Source: Syntrophomonadaceae bacterium
GTDB lineage: Bacteria > Bacillota_D > Dethiobacteria > DTU022
Direction: 5' to 3'
Length of the DNA: 53,929 nt
NCBI GenBank assembly: GCA_003562605.1
Contig: PWUG01000032.1
Coordinates: 1 to 53,929, forward strand
Within the stretch, counting starts at the first letter, position 1. Every line of letters begins with the position of its first letter. Positions 26,519 to 36,450 of the stretch are shown one piece after another. A program made the position numbers and the translations under genes. The notes beneath the pieces were generated by a model that made no database searches, was not told the DNA's origin, and saw nothing but the letters and a program-made list of their open reading frames with translations.

Positions 26519-27355
26519 CTATACTCCTTTTGTTGTTACTAGACAATATCTCTCAACTGCACTAAGTCTGATAAATCGATCAAGACTACCACCACAAAAT
26601 TTCTCAAATGCTCGCTGCTGAGTTCGATAGCATTCCAATGTTTGTAGGCGTTTATCATGAAAGGCAGATCCATCCAGCTGATGAGAAGGATAGTCATATT
26701 TATTAATAATATTCTGCATTAGATGGCTTGGGTTCCAAGCATTCATGGTTAACAAAGTAATTCGATCGTTGCCAAGCTCTTTCAACGCTTTACGAACATG
26801 AAGGTTGAGCAATATATGTGCAGGGTGGTAGTATTCGCCAATGCTACCATGGGTAACAACTATATCGGCTCTAGACTGGCTAATTTTTTGTGCCAGTTCT
26901 CGAGTCAGAGTATTGGAGTCGTGTTCAGGAGCTACAAGTTTTGAATTCTGAGGTTCTGGATCTTCGTAATCCATAAACCATAAATTCTTTACATTGAGTA
27001 CTTCAGCTGCATTTCGAAGTTCAACTTCTCGGACTGCTCCAATCTGTTCTTTTGTAAATGTTTCTCGATCTCCACCTTCACCTCTTGTCATGCATAGAAT
27101 AGATACTTCTGAACCTAGATTAATTGAAGCAACAATTAGACCCGAACAAAAGGTTTCATCGTCAGGATGAGCAATAACACACAAAACTTGCTTTACAGAG
27201 TCAGATTTAAGTATTTTACACAAATCCTCAGGTTGAGCAGTTATCCAAGACCTTAAATAAAAGTATGAAGAACAAGAAAACTTACGGATAACTTTCAGTA
27301 GCAAGTTTTTCGAATTAAAGCGTTTTAGTATAGAGCCAAATTTAGAAGTAAACAT
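26519..27355 (-). CDS. PIG-L/LmbE family deacetylase
   Basis: The zinc-site signature AHPDDETFCSG is intact, with a later TRGEGGD loop and a HPAH motif (YYHPAHILLN) that completes the metal ligands. Family enzymes remove acetyl groups from N-acetylglucosamine-type sugars. About 55 residues precede the domain. The frame stays open to a GTG at 27382, but that codon lies in the inverted repeat of a MITE-like element. I prefer ATG 27355, though the insertion may now supply the start. Neither start has a clear ribosome site. Confidence 0.8.
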   Translation of the reverse strand: MFTSKFGSILKRFNSKNLLLKVIRKFSCSSYFYLRSWITAQPEDLCKILKSDSVKQVLCVIAHPDDETFCSGLIVASINLGSEVSILCMTRGEGGDRETFTKEQIGAVREVELRNAAEVLNVKNLWFMDYEDPEPQNSKLVAPEHDSNTLTRELAQKISQSRADIVVTHGSIGEYYHPAHILLNLHVRKALKELGNDRITLLTMNAWNPSHLMQNIINKYDYPSHQLDGSAFHDKRLQTLECYRTQQRAFEKFCGGSLDRFIRLSAVERYCLVTTKGV

Positions 27356-27367
27356 AACGAATAATTT

Positions 27368-27463
27368 TATAGCGGTTTTCACTCTAGTGAGGTATAGCTC
27401 AAGTCCTGTAAGCCTTATGTAGCAAGGGTTTCAATGTACTTCATCCAATCAAGAATCGCTATA
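27368..27463 (-). repeat. MITE-like element, copy C (96 bp, inverted)
   Basis: Read on the minus strand it begins TATAGCGATTCTTGATTGG and ends with a copy of the terminal repeat (AAAACCGCTATA). The interior agrees closely with copies at 507-602 and 49441-49540. It separates the deacetylase gene from a decayed reading frame and overlaps both. Confidence 0.74.
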
Positions 27464-27610
27464 TAATACTAGGATATCAACATAAAATTCCTGATATTGA
27501 CGTAACCGCTCCAGGTTCCATTCAAAGTCACGAATAGTGAAGCACTATATTTTATAAGTGCGTTCCAGATGTCCTTTAGATTTGCGAACTCCGCGACTGA
27601 TCTTACGATT
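27449..27610 (-). pseudogene. Decayed reading frame running into a MITE-like element
   Basis: On the minus strand one frame encodes about 53 residues with one internal TAG: RGVRKSKGHLERTY, then after the stop DFEWNLERLRQYQEFY. It enters the repeat in the phase giving Y-S-D-S then TGA. The composition looks protein-like, but I cannot name a family. Bases 27611-27748, upstream, show nothing recognisable. Confidence 0.3.
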
Positions 27611-27748
27611 TCATAATTATCATTTTTGTCTCTCTTGTACAGCTTTTAAGACTCATTTCAATGAAACTTTGAATGATCAATTAAAGCTAATAATCAGACT
27701 CTAATTGCCCAATTAATTCTGAGGTTAATTGAGTTTATTTCTACTTAG

Positions 27749-28873
27749 CTAAATGCCAAAAAATAGCTTCGACATAATCCCTTTTTGCTTGATCAAGAAC
27801 GCAGTTGTAATCCAGCTTGTAATCCAGGCAGGAGACGCAAAGAGAAAAAGTGTTTGTACAGAAACGTGGGTCAGTAAATCTGGATAGATTGAACCTAAGA
27901 CAGTCTTAAATATCTCTACCCAAATCAAGTGCGTTAGATAAATACCGAAAGAACATAAACCCAGATTTTTGATCAGTGCATTTTCCGCAAAGAGAGTGGA
28001 TAGTGAGATCCCAACCATTAAAGCTAACCAACCCCTGGCAAGCTCATGAACTGCTTCGGGCAAAATGAGATCTCCCAAGCCATTTACAATAAAGAAGAGG
28101 ATAATGATGATGATTCTAGAATGGGTATTATCCAATTTTTGTAGGTGTTTCCGAAGCAAGGGATATTGCAAGAGCAATGCTATCAAAATATAGGGGAGAA
28201 TTCTGAAGATCCAAGCAATTGCAACCGAGCTTACTCTTAGCAACGGAAATGAGTGGACATCCACACCAAGACCAAAAAATAGAGGCTGGAAAGCCCAATT
28301 TGTTCCTAACTCAAATCCGTTTCCAGTAATCAGGATAACCTGATAAGCGAATGTACTTAGTGCTATTAGAAGAGACAGCCCACTTAATTGAAGATTATGC
28401 TTAGCTAGCCATTCGGCACCCTTAAGCAAAAAAGTCCCTGTTAGAAGTAAAGGGATAAAATAAAGGTGATAGCCAGGTCCGCCAAAAAAAATGATGCTGA
28501 TCGGATCTTGGAATATTTCACCCAAGTCCCCAAACCTTCCAGAGACCCAATATTTCACACAGGCAAACAATACATAAATTAATACCCAGGCTGTATATGG
28601 AATGAACAACCGGGGTAGTCGAGACCGGAAGGGGTAGGGGGTTGAGGTAGTATAAAACTTGCTGGAAGCAAGATAGAAAGAAGTTGCCAGGAAAAAAGGA
28701 ACCGCAAAACCGCTAAAATGCTGCAACTCCCTTGCCCATCCAGTAGTGGGGGCACTACTACCAGAATGCATGATGGCAACGCCAAGGAGCGCCACGCCCC
28801 TAAGTATATCTATGCCCGTGAGCCTGGGTGATCTTTCTGTCTTGACTGAGGCTTCTAAAGAAACAATTGCCAT
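27749..28873 (-). CDS. Acyltransferase family 3 membrane protein
   Basis: 374 residues with about ten hydrophobic segments. The N-terminus RLTGIDILRGVALLGVAIMH has the Arg and His pair typical of OafA/NodX-type acyltransferases, which put acetyl or other acyl groups on sugars or peptides at the membrane. It lies 12 bases downstream of the ABC transporter, so the two share a transcript. The acceptor may be a glycan of the left block or the NRPS product. Confidence 0.82.
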   Translation of the reverse strand: MAIVSLEASVKTERSPRLTGIDILRGVALLGVAIMHSGSSAPTTGWARELQHFSGFAVPFFLATSFYLASSKFYTTSTPYPFRSRLPRLFIPYTAWVLIYVLFACVKYWVSGRFGDLGEIFQDPISIIFFGGPGYHLYFIPLLLTGTFLLKGAEWLAKHNLQLSGLSLLIALSTFAYQVILITGNGFELGTNWAFQPLFFGLGVDVHSFPLLRVSSVAIAWIFRILPYILIALLLQYPLLRKHLQKLDNTHSRIIIIILFFIVNGLGDLILPEAVHELARGWLALMVGISLSTLFAENALIKNLGLCSFGIYLTHLIWVEIFKTVLGSIYPDLLTHVSVQTLFLFASPAWITSWITTAFLIKQKGIMSKLFFGI

Positions 28874-28885
28874 GATTGAGGTACC

Positions 28886-30712
28886 TTAATAACTCCCAAG
28901 AGTTGGCAAAATTTTATTTTCTAGGACAACCTCTTGGTAACTGCCTGATTCAACAATTTGCCCTTTCTCGATAACATAAATCTGATCGCAATTCTCAAGG
29001 GTGGAAAGGCGGTGAGCAATAATAATCATTGTCTTGATTCCGCTTAAAGAATTAATTGCCTCTGTTACAAGTCTTTCGGTTTCATTGTCAAGCGCAGATG
29101 TTGCCTCATCAAATACCAAAATCTCACGCTCGTGGTATAGGGATCGAGCAATCCCAACGCGCTGCCGCTGTCCACCTGAAAGCAAGACACCTCGTTCTCC
29201 AACCTTTGTGTGAATCCCATCAGGAAGTTGCTCAATCAGTTCTGAAAGCTGAGCAGAGGAGATAGCCTTAATTAATCGATTCTGGTCAATTAATTCATCA
29301 GGAACCCCAAATGCAATGTTTCTTTCCAGCGTGTCGTCTGTTAGAAAAATTGCTTGAGGGACATATCCAATCAAATTCTGCCAAGCACGCAGATTAGCAT
29401 ATATTGAGTTTCCATCAATTTGAATGTCTCCAGTTTCAGGCGTTAGCAGCCCTAATATGACATCAACCAAAGTGGTCTTGCCAGATCCAGACTTTCCAAT
29501 GAGGCCGATTGATTGACCTTTTCTAATTTCTAAAGAAACATCGTTTAGCGCTTTGGTTGAAGTGCCAGGATAGCAATAAACTAATTTCTCTATAGTTACT
29601 CGATCCCTAAGTTCAAGGCATTGATAATAACCAGCTACTGCATTCTCGAAATGGTTATTTTTCTGCGAGCTATAAGGTAATACTGGAATGGCTGGCTGCT
29701 CTAGCTCCTTAAAATCAGTGTAGAGCTTATCCACTACGTAACTATTAACACGGATAGTATTCGTTGCCGAAAATAGATTTGCTGTTGCAGGCAGAAGGCG
29801 AATTGAGGCAAGCGAAAAAATTCCTAGGGTTGATGTCAAATTTTGTGAACTTCCCCGCTCAGTTAAAAGCGAAAGGGCCGCCAGAAAAACTAGGAACGTT
29901 ATCAGAATGGACTCGAGCAGATATCTTGGCAGATTTGAGAAACTAAGGGCCAAACTTGTGTTCTGAGCATACTTCTTTACTTGCGCTTCTAGTCTTTTCT
30001 CAAAATAAGCTTCACAACCAATGATACGAGTCTCTTTCAAACCTCCTAGGCCATGGTTGATGTAGCGTATTATTTCCGTACGTGCCTCTGAGCCAGCTTT
30101 GCCCCACCTACTCAACCTGTTTCTCAACTGTCTAAACAAAGCAAAACATAATAACAAAGCACCAGCAATCACTACGGTCGCTAAAGCATTAGTGGCAACT
30201 AGAAGAAGTAGTAAACCCACAATGATAATTACATTACTGATGGAGGTCAGCAACGGGATCAATACTCCATTGGCGAATATCGAAGTTTCGTTCAGAATAT
30301 TTTGAATTGCTGTTGCACTATTTCTGGTCAAATGAAAGGTATAAGGAGCACCAAGATAGAGATGCATGAGCCTGGAACTTAGCTCTCCTTGTTGCTCAAA
30401 GCCGAAGTCAAAAATATACTTCTGAGAAAACCAGCTAAAAAAACCTTTTAAGTAAAAGAGTCCAACAACTAAAAGTCCTGACAATGCAGCAAATTTTGAC
30501 GGTGAATCAAATCCGAAACTCATATAGGTCTGATGTAGCCAGGGGGTTCTCTGAATCAAGTCAGGATCAGTGGCCAGTGCAATAAAGGGGCCAACCATAC
30601 CAGTTCCAATGGCCTCTAATGCTGAAACGAATAGAAAAAGCAAGACCAGTAGTAGGAGTGTTTTCTTTTTCCCTTTCAGAATATATAGAAATTTCTTCCA
30701 AAAGTTAAACAT
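28886..30712 (-). CDS. ABC transporter, fused permease/ATPase, flippase-type (PglK-like)
   Basis: 608 residues: a six-segment membrane domain then an ATPase with Walker A GKSGSGKTT (Lys412), signature LSGGQRQRVGIARS, Walker B ILVFDEATSALD and switch His (AHRLST). The membrane domain resembles PglK-like lipid-linked oligosaccharide flippases and cyanobacterial peptide exporters. It sits between the glycan genes and the NRPS/PKS, flanked by two acyltransferases, so it may flip a glycolipid or export the peptide; sequence alone does not decide. Confidence 0.8.
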   Translation of the reverse strand: MFNFWKKFLYILKGKKKTLLLLVLLFLFVSALEAIGTGMVGPFIALATDPDLIQRTPWLHQTYMSFGFDSPSKFAALSGLLVVGLFYLKGFFSWFSQKYIFDFGFEQQGELSSRLMHLYLGAPYTFHLTRNSATAIQNILNETSIFANGVLIPLLTSISNVIIIVGLLLLLVATNALATVVIAGALLLCFALFRQLRNRLSRWGKAGSEARTEIIRYINHGLGGLKETRIIGCEAYFEKRLEAQVKKYAQNTSLALSFSNLPRYLLESILITFLVFLAALSLLTERGSSQNLTSTLGIFSLASIRLLPATANLFSATNTIRVNSYVVDKLYTDFKELEQPAIPVLPYSSQKNNHFENAVAGYYQCLELRDRVTIEKLVYCYPGTSTKALNDVSLEIRKGQSIGLIGKSGSGKTTLVDVILGLLTPETGDIQIDGNSIYANLRAWQNLIGYVPQAIFLTDDTLERNIAFGVPDELIDQNRLIKAISSAQLSELIEQLPDGIHTKVGERGVLLSGGQRQRVGIARSLYHEREILVFDEATSALDNETERLVTEAINSLSGIKTMIIIAHRLSTLENCDQIYVIEKGQIVESGSYQEVVLENKILPTLGSY

Positions 30713-30987
30713 GCTATTTACCGCTATCGGGTATTTTGGTATGAACTGCTCATGCGTGGTGAAGAGTTAAATTGCCTTGAAACAAGTTTCCAAAAGGATT
30801 CTAAGAGAAAGGTCTAAAGTGCTTGGAGTGTCTGGCTTAAATCTCATCATAACGAAGCTAAAGGTCAGTGCTGTTTTTTGTGACACTATTGAATTATACT
30901 AAAAAACAAATTTTACGCATATCCCAAATTGATTGGATACTTTTTTATCAGTAAATTGCTCGATTAGATAGAGTTAGATTTGCTATC

Positions 30988-32127
30988 TCAATAAAGGTGT
31001 TTCTTTGCCAGGGTTGAGTTTTTTAGAAAAACTCTCATTGGCTCTTCAATAAGTCGATATGCCAGTGATGCAACTACTAACACAGTAAGAGTATAGCCAA
31101 TCATAAGAAAAACTGATTGATAAGCATTCAGATTGCCACCAAAACCATAGTCTGTCTTGAATATTATTTTCCATATCCGCCAAATAGATTCTTGTATAAA
31201 CCAGTGCACCATATAAATTGAGTAAGATATGGTACCGACATATATCATCAAGCGGGAATTGAGCGCGACTAACATAAAGCTGTCGTTGGATTCGTTTTTA
31301 ATGGCTGCTGTCAGAAAGAGTAAACAGAAGGCAGGAATAATTAGCAAATCATGCCAATCGTGATGCATAACCAATATAATCCATCCCATGGAAGCAAACA
31401 GTAAGGAGTTGATGTTCATATGGTGTCTCAATATATTTTTCTGATAAACGTTGTATGTCAGGATGCCCACAATACACTCTAGACCACATCTTGCTAGGGA
31501 AGGTAGTCCTAGGAAGTCCAAGCTCCCCCATGTCAACTCAACTACAATCAACAAAAAAGACCAGGCTACAAGGTAGAGTGCTAAATTATAAGTACTCTTT
31601 CTCCTGTGCAAAAGGACTATCAAAAAGGGGAAAAGCAAATAGATTAACCACTCAGCACTAATTGACCAGGCTGGCTCATTCCAGTAGGTCATTTCTCCAA
31701 ATAGGGGAGGGGTCGTGAGGTCGGTTGCTTGTAGTAAAAGCACATTAGATATTAGGCCCACTAGGCTTTTGTTGCCAATAAACGGATGATCGTCAGGAAT
31801 TATGAGTTTCAGTAACTCAATGCTCATAAAGAGCAGAAGTATGAATAGATGTAAAGGATAGAGCCTGGCAAAACGAGAAAACAGAAATGAACGATAGGAG
31901 AAAGAGTTGATATCATTTACAAAAATAGTCGCATACACATGCGTCAGAATAAAACCACTAAGAATAGAGAAGAAGTCAACCCATAGGTAACCGTTTTTGA
32001 AAAAATGTGTATAAGCGGCTACTGAATCACCCAGGTTCTGCGTTAGAAAAACTAGGGCGTGGTGAAACAGAATCATTAAAGCCGCTATGCCTCGAAGAGA
32101 TGTCAGTGGTTTGATATTTTCAGCCAT
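30988..32127 (-). CDS. Acyltransferase family 3 membrane protein
   Basis: 379 residues, about ten hydrophobic segments. PLTSLRGIAALMILFHHALV carries the Arg and His-His signature of the family, and SYSIYMVHWF near the end is also typical. It lies 57 bases downstream of the terminal NRPS gene on the same strand, so it could acylate the peptide product. The 275 bases between it and the ABC transporter gene hold no gene. Confidence 0.82.
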   Translation of the reverse strand: MAENIKPLTSLRGIAALMILFHHALVFLTQNLGDSVAAYTHFFKNGYLWVDFFSILSGFILTHVYATIFVNDINSFSYRSFLFSRFARLYPLHLFILLLFMSIELLKLIIPDDHPFIGNKSLVGLISNVLLLQATDLTTPPLFGEMTYWNEPAWSISAEWLIYLLFPFLIVLLHRRKSTYNLALYLVAWSFLLIVVELTWGSLDFLGLPSLARCGLECIVGILTYNVYQKNILRHHMNINSLLFASMGWIILVMHHDWHDLLIIPAFCLLFLTAAIKNESNDSFMLVALNSRLMIYVGTISYSIYMVHWFIQESIWRIWKIIFKTDYGFGGNLNAYQSVFLMIGYTLTVLVVASLAYRLIEEPMRVFLKNSTLAKKHLY

Positions 32128-32184
32128 ATTAGTTGCTATTCTTGTCGATAGCTAGATAGCTATTTACAAGAGAATCAAATACGG

Positions 32185-35100
32185 TCATGTTTTGAATGAG
32201 ACTTCTTCGAAACATCGTCTTAGCTTTTCTACGATCGCTGTCACATTAGGCTCTAGAAATATGTTGAAATGATGTCCGGTAACTTCATAGATTTCTAACT
32301 GTTGATGGTCAAGTAAATTGCCCCAACCTAAGTCAGTATCGGTATTAGACCACCAAGATTTTTCTTTACTACGAAGCATTAAACAACGACCAGAGTAGGG
32401 TTCCGGTGCATAATCTTGGATCGCCTGAGTGGTGGCTGATAGAATACCAGAATCTCTTAAATAATATTCTTCGCCATTACTCGCTTTAATCTTGACAAAA
32501 TTTACTGGTTGGTTCGGCTGCGCTGTCAGGTCAGGCTGACCCTTGTTTTTGTCCGATTTTTGAAAAAATCGATTCTTCAGTCTGCTTTTCCATGCCTTAA
32601 GTCCTCCCAATAGATAGGAAATCCTATCTTCTTGTCTGGTTTTCAAGAAATTACCTGTGTGGCGAGCAAGCCAATCGCGAAATGACAATGGTTTGTAGTA
32701 TTTGGGACCAAGAGTGTCTAACAGTACTACTAGAGCTACTTCTTGATCCTGAGCTTGAAGTTGTCGAGCCATTTCAAACGCAATCGTGCCTCCTGAAGAA
32801 AGACCCCCCAAAAGATAGGGTCCCTGTGGTTGAACGGTACGGATCTCCTGAATGTAGTGCGCCGCCATGTCCTCCACGCGAGTAAAAGGTTGTTTATCCC
32901 CATCTAACCCTTGGGCTTGTAGTCCATAGAACGGTTGATCCTGCCCCAGATGATGTGACAAGTCATAGAAGCTAAGGACATCACCACCCAACCCATGGAT
33001 GCAGAAGAATGGAAGTTTAGTTCCGCTGGCCTGGATTGGCACCAGAGAAGACCATGATACGGAATCTTCTTCTTGGCCAAGCATCTTAGCCAGTTTTTCA
33101 ATCGTTGGGGCCTGAAAGAGGGTAGCCAGCGGCAAATTCTTCCCTGTGACTTGCTCAATGCGAGCAAATAACTGTACAGCCTGCAGCGAATTGCCAGCTA
33201 GCTCGAAGTAGTTATCTTGAATGCCGATCGGCTGAGTTCCTAAAATCTCCTCCCAAATGGCCACCAGTTTCTCTTCAAGATCATTTCGCGCAGCAACAAC
33301 ATTTATTTCTGCATCCTGGCTGGCAACATCAGGAACTGGCAATTCCTGATCATCAACTGCCCCTTCAGACGTGATGGGCAAAGCAGAAAGCGATACAAAC
33401 GCTATGGGTAACTGTTGAGTTATCCCTTGTTGCTTCAAGAAGTCCCTGAGTTCGCTGGCATCAGGAGCAGGCAGAGAAGCTGGAATGATATAGGCAACAT
33501 AGTTCTCACCAGGAGACAACTCTTCTCGTACGACTACCACGGCTTCAAGAATCTTCGGATGCTGGTGTAAGGCAACGGTCAGCCGATGAGCCTGAAGGTC
33601 GATTTCGGGTGCAATAGCTGAGACGGCTGTGAAGCCAACCTGCTCTAGATTTCCATCAGGCAAGTAACGCACCAGATAGCCGGTTTTGTAGAGGCGAGCG
33701 TCGGAGGCACGATTAAAAGGATTTACCCCAAATCGATCGGTAGTGAGGTCAGGGCGATGATAATACCCTTTTGCTAGCCCGGCTCCGGCCACATAAAGTT
33801 CTCCTACAACCCCGACTGGAACAGGCTGTTGGTGCTGATCGAGGACATAAACCTGAGTATTGCCCAGGGGAGTTCCCAGCATCTGGGCAACATTGGTTGG
33901 TACAGGGGCTTGCAGGGCATAGCTACAAGTGAAGCCGGTGTTTTCTGGCAGGCTAAAGACCTTAAATAGAGTGCAATTGGGCAGTGTGGATAACAACTTT
34001 TGCATGGAGGCAACGGAGAGAACATCGCTGCCAATCAGGAGGGTTTTGACTGACTGAAGCTGATCTAAATCGTCTCTAATCAGATGATGGAGAAGGCAAG
34101 TCGGTAGCCACAGGGTATTGACCTGATGAGCCTGTATGAGTATACCAAGCTGCTTTCCGGATGTTTCAGCAGCGGCAATCACGATCGTGCCTCCATTCAG
34201 CAGAGCCCCAAACTGCTCAAATAGAGCGATTTCGGAGGTGATTGAACTCCAGTGCAGAAGTTTCGTGTCTGCTGCTAATTTCCACTGAGGATTACCTTTG
34301 ACTAATTGCACGACTCCCCGATGCGTTATGCAAACCCCTGGAGATGACCGTATGGCTTGATCAGCTTTATTGGAATAAAGAATAGAAGCGATTGTGTTAG
34401 CCGTAGCCGCATGCGGGGGGTTCTCCTGGCTTTGCTGCTGGAGGGTTGCACTCTCTGCATCCAGGTAAATCACTTTGGGAGAGACACCGGCTAGGTGTGT
34501 TGCCAGGGATTGCTGAGTCAGAACAACGATGGCCTGGGTTTCTTCTAAAACATAAGTTAACTGCTCCATCGAGGCACGGGGATTCAGTGGAACATAGATG
34601 CCTCCAGCTTTTAAGACTCCAAGAATGGCTATCAGGGCGGCGGGAGATCGATCCAGGCAAATTCCAACGGGTGTTTCCGTGATCACGCCCAGTTGCCGTA
34701 GAAAGTGGGCCAGCTGATTCGCCTGTTGATTGAGATCCTGATAAGTCAGCTTAATCTCTTCTGAAACCAGTGCAATTGCCTCTGGGGTAGCTGCGACCTG
34801 GGCTTCAAAGATCTGCTGAATGGAGGCATATTGAGGATAGGGAGTGTCTGTTTGGTTCCATTCCACCAACAGTTGCTGTTGTTCTGAAGCCGTCAACAAC
34901 GGTAAATCTGAAATACGCCGAGCAGGATTGGCCACAATTCCTTCCAAAATTGTTTGGAAATGACCAATCATGCGCTCAATTGTTGATGCATCAAATAAAT
35001 CCGTATCGTATTCAAAGATTGTTCGAAGTCCGGATGGTGTTTCCCGCATCACCAGAGTCAAGTCATAGGGCAAACGGCCACTGTGAACATAGCCAAACAG

Positions 35101-36450
35101 AGACTGTATCTGTAAATCGGGCAGAACATCTATGAATCCGCCCTGTTCTCCTTTCCAGGGAGGGTTGAGAGCAAAGGTGATTTGTAAGAGCGGCGATCGT
35201 TTTCGATGAGCTTTTATTGGCAATTCAGTTATTAATCGATCGAAGGGAATATCTTGATTAACAAAAGCTCCAAGAGCAATGTTTTGTACTTGCTCGACCA
35301 GTTCTTTAAAGGATAAATACCCAGTTGGGAAAGTTCTCAGTGGCAGGGTGTTACTGAAGAGTCCTACCAGTCTTTCAACTTCTACCTGACTTCTGCCAGC
35401 ACTAGCAAAGCTAATGAGTATATCACTTTGCTGCGAGTAGCGGTACATGAGAATCTTGAAGGCAGTTAAGAGCAGCATAAACAAAGTGACGCCACACTTC
35501 TGACTCAGAACATTCAGTGCGTCATTCAAAGATTTAGGCAATATTTGGTAACAGCGATCGCCTCTGCCACTCGATATCGGGGGACGAGGTCGATCTGTTG
35601 GCAATGACAATAAGGACAATTCTCCAGAGAGTTGTTCTTTCCAGTAATTGAGTTGATTGGCATAAACATTGCCTCGTAGCCATTGTTGTTGCCAATAGGC
35701 GTAATCCGTGTATTGAACGGATAAAGGAAGGAGAAGATCTGGCTCATCAGTCGCGAAAGCTCGATAAAAAGCAACCAGTTCCTGGAGGAAAATATCTGAG
35801 CTGGAGCCGTCACAAATAATTGCATGCATATTAATGAGCAAAATGCTCATTTCCGAATCGAGATGGAAAACTGTCATACGAACCAAAGGGCCTTTCTCTA
35901 AATCGAAAGGCTTATACGCTTCATCATTCGCAAATTTTCTCGCATCAGCCTCTTTTCGATCTGCAGGAACGTGCTGCAAATCTTTGATTTCGAGTTCTGG
36001 CTCAAGAGTCGAGTCGACAACTTGACAAGGGTTGCCATCCACGACCTTGAGCCTAACCCGTAAAATCTCTTGGCGCTGACAGATAGCAGCGAAGCTCTTT
36101 TGCAATAAGGCAAAATTGACTGAACCTACCAGGCGATAAGCCATTGGCATGTTATAAGCACCCGAATCAGGATCGAGTTGGTATAAAGCCCAAAGCCTTT
36201 GCTGGGCTAAGGAAAGTGGAAAATATGCTATTTTATCCGAAACGGGTGCTAATGGTGGACGACTAGTATTCACAGAAGTTTGAACACTCTTCAAAAAGGC
36301 AATGATATCGGCCTTCTGAGCCTTAACATCAGCTAGCAATTCAGGAGTCAAAGCACCTTTGGGAGCTTTATACTTCAAGCTTTCCCCTTCAAGCCATAGT
36401 CGTACGTTACGCTGACGTAGCTCTACTAGTAGCTCATTCAGTAACTTCAT
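32185..36450 (-). CDS. Terminal NRPS: docking-C*-A*-PCP-TE, with C and A apparently inactive
   Basis: 1421 residues. Order: TubC-type N-terminal docking domain (1-55), condensation domain (about 70-500), adenylation domain (about 530-1030), PCP (Ser1088 in LAGNSLQ), thioesterase (about 1130-1415, Ser1218 in GLSSGG). The HHxxxDG motif reads H209-A210-IICDG, so the catalytic second His is Ala. The A domain keeps its outline but has lost A3 (no SGSTGxPKG), A5 (SLPENTG for YGPTE), Asp of A7 (YKTGYL), A8 and the Lys of A10. The frame has no stop, so selection seems to preserve the rest. Its ATG overlaps the preceding NRPS stop by four bases. Confidence 0.88.
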   Translation of the reverse strand: MKLLNELLVELRQRNVRLWLEGESLKYKAPKGALTPELLADVKAQKADIIAFLKSVQTSVNTSRPPLAPVSDKIAYFPLSLAQQRLWALYQLDPDSGAYNMPMAYRLVGSVNFALLQKSFAAICQRQEILRVRLKVVDGNPCQVVDSTLEPELEIKDLQHVPADRKEADARKFANDEAYKPFDLEKGPLVRMTVFHLDSEMSILLINMHAIICDGSSSDIFLQELVAFYRAFATDEPDLLLPLSVQYTDYAYWQQQWLRGNVYANQLNYWKEQLSGELSLLSLPTDRPRPPISSGRGDRCYQILPKSLNDALNVLSQKCGVTLFMLLLTAFKILMYRYSQQSDILISFASAGRSQVEVERLVGLFSNTLPLRTFPTGYLSFKELVEQVQNIALGAFVNQDIPFDRLITELPIKAHRKRSPLLQITFALNPPWKGEQGGFIDVLPDLQIQSLFGYVHSGRLPYDLTLVMRETPSGLRTIFEYDTDLFDASTIERMIGHFQTILEGIVANPARRISDLPLLTASEQQQLLVEWNQTDTPYPQYASIQQIFEAQVAATPEAIALVSEEIKLTYQDLNQQANQLAHFLRQLGVITETPVGICLDRSPAALIAILGVLKAGGIYVPLNPRASMEQLTYVLEETQAIVVLTQQSLATHLAGVSPKVIYLDAESATLQQQSQENPPHAATANTIASILYSNKADQAIRSSPGVCITHRGVVQLVKGNPQWKLAADTKLLHWSSITSEIALFEQFGALLNGGTIVIAAAETSGKQLGILIQAHQVNTLWLPTCLLHHLIRDDLDQLQSVKTLLIGSDVLSVASMQKLLSTLPNCTLFKVFSLPENTGFTCSYALQAPVPTNVAQMLGTPLGNTQVYVLDQHQQPVPVGVVGELYVAGAGLAKGYYHRPDLTTDRFGVNPFNRASDARLYKTGYLVRYLPDGNLEQVGFTAVSAIAPEIDLQAHRLTVALHQHPKILEAVVVVREELSPGENYVAYIIPASLPAPDASELRDFLKQQGITQQLPIAFVSLSALPITSEGAVDDQELPVPDVASQDAEINVVAARNDLEEKLVAIWEEILGTQPIGIQDNYFELAGNSLQAVQLFARIEQVTGKNLPLATLFQAPTIEKLAKMLGQEEDSVSWSSLVPIQASGTKLPFFCIHGLGGDVLSFYDLSHHLGQDQPFYGLQAQGLDGDKQPFTRVEDMAAHYIQEIRTVQPQGPYLLGGLSSGGTIAFEMARQLQAQDQEVALVVLLDTLGPKYYKPLSFRDWLARHTGNFLKTRQEDRISYLLGGLKAWKSRLKNRFFQKSDKNKGQPDLTAQPNQPVNFVKIKASNGEEYYLRDSGILSATTQAIQDYAPEPYSGRCLMLRSKEKSWWSNTDTDLGWGNLLDHQQLEIYEVTGHHFNIFLEPNVTAIVEKLRRCFEEVSFKT

